Assembly: GCF_037137055.1 (NCBI RefSeq)
Contig: NZ_JBBBNY010000009.1
Span: 1-64,000, forward strand
DNA from: Frateuria_A yonginensis
GTDB lineage: Bacteria > Pseudomonadota > Gammaproteobacteria > Xanthomonadales > Rhodanobacteraceae
Length of the DNA stretch: 64,000 bases
Direction of reading: 5' to 3'
The position numbers were made by a program, and so were the translations under genes. The first letter of the stretch is position 1. Each line of letters begins with the position of its first letter. This document shows positions 54,460 through 63,688 of the stretch, piece after piece. The notes below the pieces were generated by a model. That model did not search any database. It saw nothing but the letters and a program-made list of their open reading frames with translations, and was not told where the DNA came from.

Positions 54460-55404
54460 TCAACCGATCGCCTGCTCGAGCTCCGGAATGATCTTGAACA
54501 GATCACCCACCAGGCCGATGTCCGCCACCTCGAAGATCGGTGCCTCCGGGTCCTTGTTGATAGCGACGATGGTGCCGGCGTCCTTGATGCCGGTCAGGTG
54601 CTGGATGGCGCCGGAGATGCCGATGGCCATGTACAGCTCCGGCGCGATGATCTTGCCGGTCTGGCCGACCTGCATCTCGTTGGGCACGTAGCCGGCGTCC
54701 ACGGCGGCGCGCGAGGCGCCGACGGCCGCGCCGATCTTGTCGGCGAACTTGTAGATGATCTCGAAGTTCTCCTTCGAGCCGACGCCGCGGCCCCCGGAGA
54801 CGACCTTGGTCGCGCTCTGCAGGTCCGGGCGATCGCTCTTGCCCTGTTTGAGTTCGACGAAGCGGGTGTGTGAGGGCAAGGTGACGTCCAGGTTCAGCGC
54901 CTCGACCGGTGCGTTGTTCGCGCCACTGGCGGCCACCGGCCAGGAGGCGGTACGGATGGTGGCGACCACGGTCTGCGCCGGGTCGGCCTCGACCGTGACG
55001 ATGGCGTTGCCCGCATAGATCGGCCGCTTGAAGGTGTGGCTGCCCTCGACCGCCATCACGTCGCTGACCTGCACCACGCCGAGCAGGGCGGCCACGCGCG
55101 GGGCCAGGTCCTTGCCGAAGGTGGTCGAGGGGGCGAACACGTGGCTGTAGCCGGCGGCGGCCCTGGCCACCTGCGGCGCCAGCACGGCGGCGAGCGCGTG
55201 CGCGTTCTCGGCACGGGTGGTGGTGAGCACACGGCTGACGCCTTCGATCTTGGCGGCCTCGGTGGCGATGGCGTCGGCGTTGTCGGCCAGCACCAGCACG
55301 TCGATGGCCTCGGGCTTGACCGCCACGGCGGCGCTCACGGCGCGCGCGGTCGAGGGGTTGAGCTTGCCGCCCAGGTGTTCGGCGATGACGAGGATCTTGC
55401 TCAT
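54460..55404 (-). CDS. etfA: Electron transfer flavoprotein, alpha subunit
   Basis: A 314-residue FAD-binding subunit. It contains the ETF-alpha FAD signature with VSGGRGVGSKENF, the SRAAVDAGYVPNEMQVGQTGKI stretch and AIGISGAIQHLTGIKDAGTI. ETF collects electrons from acyl-CoA and other dehydrogenases and passes them to ETF-ubiquinone oxidoreductase, encoded at 60433. Conserved right border of the Xanthomonas LPS cluster. 27 bases after etfB. Confidence 0.97.
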   Translation of the reverse strand: MSKILVIAEHLGGKLNPSTARAVSAAVAVKPEAIDVLVLADNADAIATEAAKIEGVSRVLTTTRAENAHALAAVLAPQVARAAAGYSHVFAPSTTFGKDLAPRVAALLGVVQVSDVMAVEGSHTFKRPIYAGNAIVTVEADPAQTVVATIRTASWPVAASGANNAPVEALNLDVTLPSHTRFVELKQGKSDRPDLQSATKVVSGGRGVGSKENFEIIYKFADKIGAAVGASRAAVDAGYVPNEMQVGQTGKIIAPELYMAIGISGAIQHLTGIKDAGTIVAINKDPEAPIFEVADIGLVGDLFKIIPELEQAIG

Positions 55405-55431
55405 GTCTTCTCTCCAGTTCCCGGCGGCCGC

Positions 55432-56178
55432 TTACAGCAGGCCCTTCTGCTTCAGGGTGGCGACCAGCTCGGCCGCGTCCTTCACCATCACGCCCTTGCT
55501 GCGCTTGGGCGGCGCGGCGTAGTGGGTGGTCTTCAGGTGGTCGCCGCCCTCGACGCCGAGCGAGGCGAACTCGATCACGTCGATCGGCTTGGACTTGGCC
55601 TTCATGATGTCCGGCAGCTTGATGAAGCGCGGCTCGTTGAGGCGCAGGTCGGTGGTGATGACGGCGGGCAGATCGGCTTCGATGGTTTCCAGACCGGCGT
55701 CCACCTCGCGGGTGACGTTGGCCTTGCCGTCGGCGATCTCGACCTTGCTGGCAAAGGTGGCCTGCGGGCGGTCCCACAGCGCGGCCAGCATCTGGCCGGT
55801 CTGGTTGGCATCGTCGTCGATCGCCTGCTTGCCCATGATCACCAGCCCCGGCTGCTCCTTCTCGACCAGCTTGAGGAATACGCGCGCGGCGGTGAGCGGT
55901 TGCACCGCCTCGGCGGTGGTGACGTGGATGGCGCGGTTGGCGCCCATCGCCAGGCCGTTGCGCAGGTGCGCGGTGAGGTCGGTCGGGCCGATGCCCACGA
56001 TCACCACTTCCTCGGCCACGCCCTTCTCGCGCAGGCGCAGGGCTTCTTCCAGGGCGATGTCGTCGAAGGGGTTGGCGGAAAGCTTGACACCCTCGGTCAC
56101 CACACCGGTGCCGTCGGGCCTGACCTGGATGCGGACGTTGTAGTCCACCACGCGCTTGTAGCCGACCAGAATCTTCAT
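55432..56178 (-). CDS. etfB: Electron transfer flavoprotein, beta subunit
   Basis: A 248-residue AMP-binding subunit of ETF with the N-terminus MKILVGYKRVVDYNVRIQVR, the NPFDDIALEEALRLRE motif, GKQAIDDDANQTGQMLAALW and VTREVDAGLETIEADLPAVIT. Start at the ATG at 56178 with AGGAA six bases upstream. First gene of etfBA. Confidence 0.97.
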   Translation of the reverse strand: MKILVGYKRVVDYNVRIQVRPDGTGVVTEGVKLSANPFDDIALEEALRLREKGVAEEVVIVGIGPTDLTAHLRNGLAMGANRAIHVTTAEAVQPLTAARVFLKLVEKEQPGLVIMGKQAIDDDANQTGQMLAALWDRPQATFASKVEIADGKANVTREVDAGLETIEADLPAVITTDLRLNEPRFIKLPDIMKAKSKPIDVIEFASLGVEGGDHLKTTHYAAPPKRSKGVMVKDAAELVATLKQKGLL

Positions 56179-56268
56179 CGCGGTTCCTTGACTATCTCGG
56201 CCCCAGAGGGCCGCCAAAACCGACATTGTACCCGCATAGCCTGGTACACGAAGGTGTGAAGGCGGCGG

Positions 56269-58326
56269 TCAGCTGCTCCGCTGGGCGAATGGATAGGGGG
56301 TCGACGGAGGCTCGTCGAGGCCGCAGAGGCTGGCGGAACTGGCGACTTCGAAGCCCTGCATTTCCACCGCAGCTGCAAATAGGCGTTCGGCAGCGTGGGC
56401 CAACGTGCCGTCTGTTTGTCCAGACTCGTTTTCGAATTCGTCCATGCTCAAATGCGAATCCAGCAGCACGCGTAACGCTGCCGTCCGCACCCAGAACATG
56501 GTGCCTGCAATAAAGCCGGTTTCGGCGATGGAAACCCGTATTCCCGTGCGGGCGGCAAGAAAGGCCACATTCGCCCGGTTCGCTCCCCAGAAATCGGATA
56601 CCGCCTGCCGGTGGCCTTCCGGGTACACGAGACCCAACGTGGGCTGGCTTCGATAAGCATCCAGGATGCGCGTCGCGCGTTCCGGCGACACGAGCTTGCT
56701 GAGCAGTTCGCGTCGCCATTGCCCTCCGTTGGCGCGATGCACGGACCGCTTGGTGTGCAGCTTGAGCACCACCTCGACGCCTTCGTCGAGCAGGCGGTTG
56801 GCAACGTGCAGGAACGGCAGGATGTCGCGCCCGCGGTTCTCGAAGACCTCCACCTCCGCATCGACGCCGAGGCCTGACAGGCATGCGTGGACCGCAGCCG
56901 CCCGCTCGGGCGCGGTGGTGACCACGATGCGCCAGTCGATGCCGGTTGCCTGCAGCGCGACGAGGATCTCGTCCAGGACGTCCGTGTACCAAGCGTGCAC
57001 GACGGCGCAGGGCCTGAACGCCTCGGCTGCGGGGGAGGGTTCACGCAACGCGTCGCGGGTGGCCTGCAACCAGGCGAGCCCCAGCCGGGTATCCGGCTCC
57101 AGCACGGCACCCTCGGCCCATTCGTTCCAGGCGTTGACAAACACCAGCGGTTGCTCGGGTTGCCGCCGCCGCGCGACCTCGATCGCGTGGCGCAACCAAT
57201 CGCGATAGCCCCGCGGAGAGGCGTGAGCGTACACGCGTCCCTGGCCGCTGCGCCGCGGCTCGTTGTCCCAGCCAGGGTTGACGCCCGGGTAGCGCAGGTA
57301 AGGTGGGTCCGGCTGCGCCATGGCCCGACGTGCCAGATCGCGCCAGTCGTAGACGTCGCCGCGAAACTCCGGATTCAGAAGCCGCTGACGCGCCGTGATG
57401 GGTTCCAGCGTGGTGTTGTTGGGAGGGAACTCCACGGCGGCATCGAAGCCGATCTCGCGCGGGTCGACGCGATCGAAGCTCTGCACGTAGGCCAGGTGGA
57501 TTTCGCCGATGTCCGCGTCCCGGCACCAGGTCCGCCAGCGCGCAGCGGTAGCCTTCGGGTCCGGAAGCAGACTGGGGCGATAGATGAGCAGCATCGGCCG
57601 GCCTTGCACCCGCAGGTAGCGCGGGTCGCGCAGGTAGCGCGCGACATAGGCGATGAAGGCCAGATCGTCCTCGGGGCTGTGCCGCTGGCCGATCAGGAGA
57701 TCATCGGCGCGGCCGTCCCACCGGCGGGTCCAGCTCTCGTTGGCCCAGCACAGGCACATCGGCAGCTCCAGCGTGGGGTCTTCGAGCCACTGCAGCAGCG
57801 GCTGCTCGAGCAGGCGTTCTCCGCCGAACCAGTAGAAGTAGCTGCAGAAGGCGCCGATGCCGTACGCACGCGCAAGCTGCATTTGGCGACGCATCACGAC
57901 GGGCAGGCGCAGGTCGTAGAAGCCCAGCGCACCCGGCAGGCGGGGCTGGGCATGGCCCTCGAACTGCGGCAGCGCACGCGCCACGTTGTGCCACTCGGTG
58001 AAGCCCTCCCCCCACCATGCGTCGTTCTGCGGGATCGGATGGAACTGGGGCAGGTAGAAGGCGACCAGCGTGGCAGGCAGCGGCGCGGGAAGAGGTTCCT
58101 CGCGCGGACCGACAAAACCGATCGCCCGGGTGGCGCTGTGCCGGCGCGGGCGGCGCAGGTCCGTCCGCGTCCCCGGATCCTGCCCGCGGGGGCCCGATGG
58201 GATCAGGTGCGGATGCCGCTCCAGGAAGCGCTGACGCAGGCGGTCGCGCGTCACTGCAGGGAGCGGCAACGCCCTGAAGCCGGAGCGCAACAGGAAGAAG
58301 AGGCAGCGTTTGGCGATGGACGACAT
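56269..58326 (-). CDS. WbsX-type (GH99-like) and RgpF-type fusion glycan protein
   Basis: A 685-residue protein. The middle part (~90-430) starts FYLPQFHPIPQNDAWWGEGF and continues with CLCWANESWTRRWDG and FVNAWNEWAEGAVLEPD; this is the WbsX/GH99-like domain found in O-antigen clusters. The C-terminal part (~440-670, CAVVHAWYTDVLDEILVALQ; FENRGRDILPFLHVANRLLDE; LKLHTKRS) matches rhamnan synthesis protein F. Such fusions process or extend rhamnose-containing chains. Start at the ATG at 58326; the longer frame has no ribosome site. Seven bases follow the GT2-GT4 gene. Confidence 0.85.
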   Translation of the reverse strand: MSSIAKRCLFFLLRSGFRALPLPAVTRDRLRQRFLERHPHLIPSGPRGQDPGTRTDLRRPRRHSATRAIGFVGPREEPLPAPLPATLVAFYLPQFHPIPQNDAWWGEGFTEWHNVARALPQFEGHAQPRLPGALGFYDLRLPVVMRRQMQLARAYGIGAFCSYFYWFGGERLLEQPLLQWLEDPTLELPMCLCWANESWTRRWDGRADDLLIGQRHSPEDDLAFIAYVARYLRDPRYLRVQGRPMLLIYRPSLLPDPKATAARWRTWCRDADIGEIHLAYVQSFDRVDPREIGFDAAVEFPPNNTTLEPITARQRLLNPEFRGDVYDWRDLARRAMAQPDPPYLRYPGVNPGWDNEPRRSGQGRVYAHASPRGYRDWLRHAIEVARRRQPEQPLVFVNAWNEWAEGAVLEPDTRLGLAWLQATRDALREPSPAAEAFRPCAVVHAWYTDVLDEILVALQATGIDWRIVVTTAPERAAAVHACLSGLGVDAEVEVFENRGRDILPFLHVANRLLDEGVEVVLKLHTKRSVHRANGGQWRRELLSKLVSPERATRILDAYRSQPTLGLVYPEGHRQAVSDFWGANRANVAFLAARTGIRVSIAETGFIAGTMFWVRTAALRVLLDSHLSMDEFENESGQTDGTLAHAAERLFAAAVEMQGFEVASSASLCGLDEPPSTPYPFAQRSS

Positions 58327-58333
58327 GGCGGCG

Positions 58334-60415
58334 TCAACCCAGGACACGTTCGAGCGTGGCAGCCGCGGCTTCGGCCGAAAAGTGCCGTCTGACGTTGTCC
58401 AGGCCATGGACGGAAAGCCGTTCCCACAGCGACTCGTCGCGGCTCAGACGCGCGGCCGCTTCGGCGATCGCGGGGGCGTCGTCCGCCACCAGGACGTCCG
58501 TGCCGTCGGCCAGCTGCATTCCTTCCACGGCCACGGTCGTGGCGATGACCGGCAGGCCGTAGCTCATGGCCATGTTGATCTTGCCCTTGACCCCCGCGCC
58601 GAAGCGCAACGGCGCCAGGGAGGCCAGGCAGCCGTCGAGCCACGGCTCGAGGTCCGGCACGCGACCGTGCAGCTCCAGGCCCGGCCGGGCCAGTTCCGCG
58701 CGGACGGTTTCGGGCATGTCGCCCAGGACGTGCACGCGGATGCCGGGCATGGCCTCGCGCAACCGGGGCAGGATCTCGGCGGCGATCCAGCGGATCGCGT
58801 CGGCGTTGGGCGGGTGGCCCCAGCCACCGATGAAGACCAGGTCCCTGCGCTCGCCCGCGGGACAGCGGCAACCGTGCACCTGGTGGATGTTCGAGAGCAG
58901 TTCCACGCGCGCCTGCGGCACCAGTTCCGCCAGCAGCGCCCGTTCGTGCGCGCTCACGACGAAGGTGACGTCGCTTCGCGCGATCAGCTCCAGTTCGCTG
59001 CGCTGCGAGGCGGCGGCCTGTCGGGCGAGCGCGGGGTTGCCGGCGAGCTCGGCGGCGCGGCGCTCGCGCAGGAAGTGCAGGTCCACCGTGTCGAAAAGAA
59101 GTCGCGCCTGGGGCGCATGACGGCGCACCAGATCGGCGTACTGGCCGGCCACCGTGTGGCGGCAAAGGATCACCGCGTGCAGTTCCCGGCCGTGGCGGCG
59201 CAGCCACTGCGGCAGGTCCGGCGCGCTCGCATCGCCGAGCATTTCGCAGCCGAGCGCGCCCAGTTCCAGCATCTCCCGGCGGCCGGCCCGGCGGTCGTCA
59301 GGGAAGAAACACGCGCTCCAGCCCAGCCGGTCCAGCACTCGCAGGATGCCGCACAGGCGCAAGGAGCCGGAGTCCCGGGTCGGGTCCGGGGTGGTGGTGT
59401 CCACCACCAGTACGCGGCCGCGCGTACGCCAGCGCACCGCGCGTTCAAGCGGCGTGTCCGCAGGCGGCTGCGCGGCGAGCTGGTCGGCCCACTTGGCGAC
59501 GAAGACGGCCTGGTTGAGCACCTGGTGCCGCTTGGTGCCCGCGGCCGGGTCCGTGCCGGCGGTGATCCCTTCGAAGTGGATCACCGTGCTGGCCGGCTCG
59601 TAATAGACGCTCAGGCCGAGCTGCCGCACGGCGAACGCGAGATCGGTGTCCTCGTAATACGCGGGCCGGTAGCGCGTGTCGAAGCCGCCCACGCGATCGA
59701 ATGTCTCGCGCCGGATCATCAGTGCGGCGCCGGTGACGTAATCGGTGCGGCGCCGGTACTGGAAGGCGGGCGCGTCACGCGGCTCGAAGCGCCCCGTGTT
59801 CCAGCAACTGCCGTCCGCGAAGACCAGGCCGCCCGCCTCCTGCAGTCGTCCGTCCGGGTAGACCAGCCGCGCGCCGGCGATGCCGCAGTCCGGTCGCTCG
59901 GCGAAACAGGCGAGCAGGGCATCGAGCCAGCCGGCGGTGACCTGCGTGTCGTTGTTGAGGAAGACCAAGAACTCGCCGCCGGCCGCGGCGGCCCCCGCAT
60001 TGCAGCTGTCGATGAAGCCGCGGTTGGACGGATGGCGCAGCAGCCGCAGGTTTTCGACCTGCGTGAGCACGCTGGCACTGTCGTCGGGCGACGCATCGTC
60101 GACGACGATGACCTCGAAGCTGGCGCCGGCGCCGTGCCGAGCCAGCGAACGCAGGCAGGCCAGTGTGTAGTCGAGCTTGCCGTGGACCGGGATGACGATC
60201 GACACCTGCGGCCGATCCGCGCGTGGAAGCGCGAAGGGTGCGAAGGGTTCGTCCAGCGGCAGCAACGCCAGGTCCTCGGCGACATCAGGGCGCGGGGTGA
60301 GCTCCTGGCGGACGCGCGCCAGCGTTCCCCGCCAGCCGCGCAGCGCGAAGCTGCCGCGGACGCGCTGCCACTGGTAGCCCAGGCGCTTGAGGCGCCATTG
60401 CAGGTTGACGATCAG
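58334..60415 (-). CDS. GT2-GT4 fusion glycosyltransferase, unusual start
   Basis: A ~690-residue protein with an N-terminal GT2 domain (~70-300: QVSIVIPVHGKLDYTLACLR, VIVVDDASPDDSA, LNNDTQVTAGWLDALL, DTRYRPAYYEDTDLAF) and a C-terminal GT4 domain (~340-690: FIGGWGHPPNADAI, FGAGVKGKINMAMSYGLPVI). The protein-like N-terminus (LQWRLKRLGYQWQRVRG) begins right after the etfD stop, yet there is no in-frame ATG, GTG or TTG between that stop and the TTG at 60265. Candidates are a CTG at 60415 (used here) or that TTG, which has GAGGA nearby. Placed between etf genes, it probably adds two sugars to the surface glycan. Confidence 0.85.
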   Translation of the reverse strand: MIVNLQWRLKRLGYQWQRVRGSFALRGWRGTLARVRQELTPRPDVAEDLALLPLDEPFAPFALPRADRPQVSIVIPVHGKLDYTLACLRSLARHGAGASFEVIVVDDASPDDSASVLTQVENLRLLRHPSNRGFIDSCNAGAAAAGGEFLVFLNNDTQVTAGWLDALLACFAERPDCGIAGARLVYPDGRLQEAGGLVFADGSCWNTGRFEPRDAPAFQYRRRTDYVTGAALMIRRETFDRVGGFDTRYRPAYYEDTDLAFAVRQLGLSVYYEPASTVIHFEGITAGTDPAAGTKRHQVLNQAVFVAKWADQLAAQPPADTPLERAVRWRTRGRVLVVDTTTPDPTRDSGSLRLCGILRVLDRLGWSACFFPDDRRAGRREMLELGALGCEMLGDASAPDLPQWLRRHGRELHAVILCRHTVAGQYADLVRRHAPQARLLFDTVDLHFLRERRAAELAGNPALARQAAASQRSELELIARSDVTFVVSAHERALLAELVPQARVELLSNIHQVHGCRCPAGERRDLVFIGGWGHPPNADAIRWIAAEILPRLREAMPGIRVHVLGDMPETVRAELARPGLELHGRVPDLEPWLDGCLASLAPLRFGAGVKGKINMAMSYGLPVIATTVAVEGMQLADGTDVLVADDAPAIAEAAARLSRDESLWERLSVHGLDNVRRHFSAEAAAATLERVLG

Positions 60416-60432
60416 AGAGCGCCCCCGGCGAC

Positions 60433-62034
60433 TTACATGTTCTGATAATTCGGCCCCGACCCGCCCTCGGGCGGGACCCAGGTGATGATCTCGTAGGGAT
60501 CCTTGATGTCGCAGGTCTTGCAGTGCACGCAGTTGGCGGCGTTGATCTGCAGGCGCTTGCCGGCCTCGTCCTCGACGATCTCGTAGACGCTCGCCGGGCA
60601 GAAGCGGGTGCAGGGGTTGCCGTACTCCACGCTGCAGCGCTCGATGCAGATGGTGGTGTCGGCCACGTGCAGGTGGACCGGCTGGTCCTCGTCGTGCTCG
60701 GTGGCGGCGAAATAGACGCCGGCCAGGCGGTCGCGCGGGGGCAGGTCGCGCTGCACGTAGTCGCGTTTGGGCTCCTCGTATTCGCCGATCTTTTCCAGCG
60801 AGCACCAGTCCGGCTTGTTCTTGAGGGTCCAGGGCGAGGCGCCGCGGGTGACCGTCTCCCAGGCGGCGTTGGCCATGCCGAACCACAGGCCCTTCTTGAA
60901 GCCGGGCTTGATGTTGCGCACCTGCTTCAGCTCGTCCATCACCGGCGAGGCGCGCAGCGCGGCGTCGAAGCCGGCGGGGTTCAGGCCGTTGGCGGCGAGG
61001 TGCTCGGCGGCCAGCATGCCGCTGCGGATCGCCTGGTGGGTGCCCTTGATCTTGGGCACGTTGAGCAGGCCGGCGGTGTCGCCGATCAGGACCGCGCCGG
61101 GCATCTCGACCTTCGGCAGCGACTGGTAGCCGCCGGTGACGATGGCGCGCGCGCCGGCGGAAAGAATGGTGCCGCCCTCGAGCAGGGGTTTCACGTGCGG
61201 GTGGTTCTTCCACTGCTGGAAGGCCTCCCATGGCTTGTACTCGGGATCGCGGTAGTCCAGGCCGCTGACGTAGCCCAGCGCGATGCGGTCGCCGTCCAGG
61301 TGATAGAGGAAGCTGCCGCCGTAGGTGGCGTTGTCGGCCGGCCAGCCGAAGCTGTGCACGATCTTGCCGGGGGTGACGCGGCCGGCAGGCACGTGCCACA
61401 GCTCCTTGATGCCGATCGAGTAGCCCTGCGGGTCGCTGTCCTTGTCCAGCGCGAAGCGCTTGATCAGCTGCTTGGTCAGGCTGCCGCGCGCGCCTTCGGC
61501 CAGCACGGTGACCTTCGCCTTGATGTCGATGCCCTGGGTGTAACCCGGCTTGTGGGTGCCGTCCTTGGCCACGCCCATGTCGCCGATGCGCACGCCGGCG
61601 ACCGAGCCGTCGTCGTTATAGATGTTGTCCGCGGCGGCGAAGCCGGGGAACACGTCCACGCCCAGCGCCTCGGCCTGCGGCGCGAGCCAGGCGCACATGG
61701 AACCGAGCGACACGATGAAGTTGCCGTGGTTGTTCATGCCCGGCGGTACCGGCAGCTTGCGCCCGCCGGTCTTGGTCAGCAGCCAGAACTCGTCCTCGCC
61801 GGCGGGCACGCAGATCGGCGGCGGGTTGTCGCGCCAGCCGGGCAGCAACGCGTCCAGCGGGGCCGGCTCGATCACCGCGCCGGAGAGGATGTGCGCGCCC
61901 ACGGTCGAGGCCTTCTCGATGACGCAGACGGTCGTTTCCGGCGCGAGCTGCTTGAGGCGGATCGCGAACGACAGGCCGGACGGGCCGGCGCCGACCACGA
62001 CCACGTCGTATTCCATCGTCTCGCGCTCGCTCAT
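60433..62034 (-). CDS. Electron transfer flavoprotein-ubiquinone oxidoreductase
   Basis: A 533-residue inner-membrane flavoprotein passing electrons from ETF to ubiquinone. FAD motif VVVVGAGPSGLSFAIRL at the N-terminus, the family segment GSFLYHLDGDRIALGYVSGL and the C-terminal 4Fe-4S ferredoxin region (CTRFCPASVYE and NCVHCKTCDIKDP). Start at the ATG at 62034 with GGGAG six bases before. Completes the ETF system with etfBA 4 kb away, from which it is separated by two glycan genes on the same strand. Confidence 0.96.
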   Translation of the reverse strand: MSERETMEYDVVVVGAGPSGLSFAIRLKQLAPETTVCVIEKASTVGAHILSGAVIEPAPLDALLPGWRDNPPPICVPAGEDEFWLLTKTGGRKLPVPPGMNNHGNFIVSLGSMCAWLAPQAEALGVDVFPGFAAADNIYNDDGSVAGVRIGDMGVAKDGTHKPGYTQGIDIKAKVTVLAEGARGSLTKQLIKRFALDKDSDPQGYSIGIKELWHVPAGRVTPGKIVHSFGWPADNATYGGSFLYHLDGDRIALGYVSGLDYRDPEYKPWEAFQQWKNHPHVKPLLEGGTILSAGARAIVTGGYQSLPKVEMPGAVLIGDTAGLLNVPKIKGTHQAIRSGMLAAEHLAANGLNPAGFDAALRASPVMDELKQVRNIKPGFKKGLWFGMANAAWETVTRGASPWTLKNKPDWCSLEKIGEYEEPKRDYVQRDLPPRDRLAGVYFAATEHDEDQPVHLHVADTTICIERCSVEYGNPCTRFCPASVYEIVEDEAGKRLQINAANCVHCKTCDIKDPYEIITWVPPEGGSGPNYQNM

Positions 62035-62187
62035 GGCGGACTCCCGTGACTGCATGTGCATTTGGCCAAGAAACACATTGTCCGGGTTCGCGCGCCCGCC
62101 GGCAAACCGGGCTCTTCACTTCCGGCTGCTTGCAATCGCTTCGCACCCCGTGGCGATAATCGGTGAATGCATTCCTAAGGACGAGGC

Positions 62188-63585
62188 ATGAACCCGAACG
62201 CGCCGATCGCCGACATCGACCTCCGACGCGCCAGCGTGTGCCAGTTGCTGCATTGGCTGGCGCTGGGCCGTGTCCAGCCAGAGGCGCTGGCCGATGCCTA
62301 CCTGGCGGCGATCGAGCGGATCGACCCCCAGCTCAATGCCTACGTCGACCTGCGTCCCGGGCTGCTGCAGGAGCAGGCGCGCACCGCCGCCCATCGTCGC
62401 CGCGACGGCGTGCTCGGCCGGCTGGACGGCATCCCGATCGCGCTGAAGGACAACTTCGACATGGCCGGCTGGCCCACCCGCGCCGGCCTGCCGGGCCGCG
62501 ACCAGCCGGTGCAGGGCGACGCCCACGTGGTTTCCCGCCTGCGCGCCTCCGGCGCCGTGCTGGTGGGCAAGACCAACATGGACGAGGGCGCGCTGGGCGC
62601 CGCCACCGACAACCCGCATGCCGGTCCCACGCACAATCCCTGGCGCCAGGGGTACAGCGCGGGCGGCTCCTCCGGCGGCGCGGCCGCCGCGGTGGCGGCC
62701 GGACTGGCGGCGGCGGCGGTGGGTTCGGACAGCCTGGGCTCGATCCGCATCCCTGCCAGCTATTGCGGCGTGTACGCGATCAAGCCCACGCATGGCGAGA
62801 TCTCCACCCGCGGCATGCTGCCGGCGGCGCGCCGGCTCGATGCGGTCGGGCTGATCGCGCGCAGCGCGAACGACCTCACCGTGCTGCTGCAGGTGCTGGC
62901 CGGCTACGACGCGGACGACGCCCGCTCGCGCCGGCGCCGCGTCGCCTTCTCGCCGCCGGACTGGGAGCCGGGCAACCTGCGCACCGGCCTGCTGCCCGAC
63001 CTGGCCGCCGTGGGCGTGGAGCCGGAGGTGGCCGAGCTGTTCGAGGCGGCGCTGGCCCGGCTGCCGCGCGAGCTGGGCGAGCGGCGTACGGTGGATTTCT
63101 CCGACTGGAACTTCGCCCGCACGCGCCGCGCCGGCCTGCTGCTGATGGAGGCGGAGATGCTCGGCACCTTCGCCCCCGACCTCGCCGACGAAGCCCGGCC
63201 GGTGTCGCCCGGTTTCCGCGCCATGCTCGGCTACGCCGCGCGCAAGAGCGCAGCCGACTACGCCGTGGCCGATCGCGTGCTCGATGCGGCCACGCTGAAG
63301 ATGCGTCGCCTGTTCGCGCAGATCGACGTGCTGGTGCTGCCCACCACACCGCAGGCGGCCTTCCCGCTCGGCGGGCCGGCTCCGGATTCGGTGGCCGACC
63401 TGACCAGCTTCGCCAGCCTGGCCGGCTGCCCCGCGGTGAGCATCCCGATGGGCACGCTGTCCAACGGTCTCCCGGTCGGCCTGCAGCTGGTGGGGGCACG
63501 CGGCTCGGACCTGCGGCTGCTGGAACTGGCCGCGGTCTGCTCGTCGACGCTGGATGCCGAGCCGGCCTATCCGGCGATCCCCTGA
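62188..63585 (+). CDS. Amidase signature-family amidase
   Basis: A 465-residue amidase signature enzyme. Catalytic Lys in GIPIALKDNFD, cis-Ser in YSAGGSSGGAAAAVAAGLA and the nucleophile Ser in DSLGSIRIPAS (the family usually has D-T-G-G-S, here D-S-L-G-S, a mild change). No signal peptide. Substrate not predictable; it is not GatA, since no gatB/gatC are present and the C-terminal domain is short. Divergent from the ETF-ubiquinone oxidoreductase gene, with 153 bases between them. Confidence 0.88.
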   Translation: MNPNAPIADIDLRRASVCQLLHWLALGRVQPEALADAYLAAIERIDPQLNAYVDLRPGLLQEQARTAAHRRRDGVLGRLDGIPIALKDNFDMAGWPTRAGLPGRDQPVQGDAHVVSRLRASGAVLVGKTNMDEGALGAATDNPHAGPTHNPWRQGYSAGGSSGGAAAAVAAGLAAAAVGSDSLGSIRIPASYCGVYAIKPTHGEISTRGMLPAARRLDAVGLIARSANDLTVLLQVLAGYDADDARSRRRRVAFSPPDWEPGNLRTGLLPDLAAVGVEPEVAELFEAALARLPRELGERRTVDFSDWNFARTRRAGLLLMEAEMLGTFAPDLADEARPVSPGFRAMLGYAARKSAADYAVADRVLDAATLKMRRLFAQIDVLVLPTTPQAAFPLGGPAPDSVADLTSFASLAGCPAVSIPMGTLSNGLPVGLQLVGARGSDLRLLELAAVCSSTLDAEPAYPAIP

Positions 63586-63598
63586 CGGGCGGGTAGGC

Positions 63599-63672
63599 GC
63601 GGGAGCTCGCGATGCCCTTCGCTTTGGCCGGGCATCAAGCCGGGCCACCGCGGCCAAGCTCGTTCCCACAGA
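63599..63672. repeat. Degraded REP-like inverted pair
   Basis: CGGGAGCTCGCGATGCCC at the left and CCAAGCTCGTTCCCACAG at the right form a degenerate inverted pair around GGCCGGGCATCAAGCCGGGC. It resembles the REP doublet at 14092. Lies between the amidase and the AlkB-like gene. Confidence 0.55.
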
Positions 63673-63688
63673 TGCCGGAGTCTCTCGA

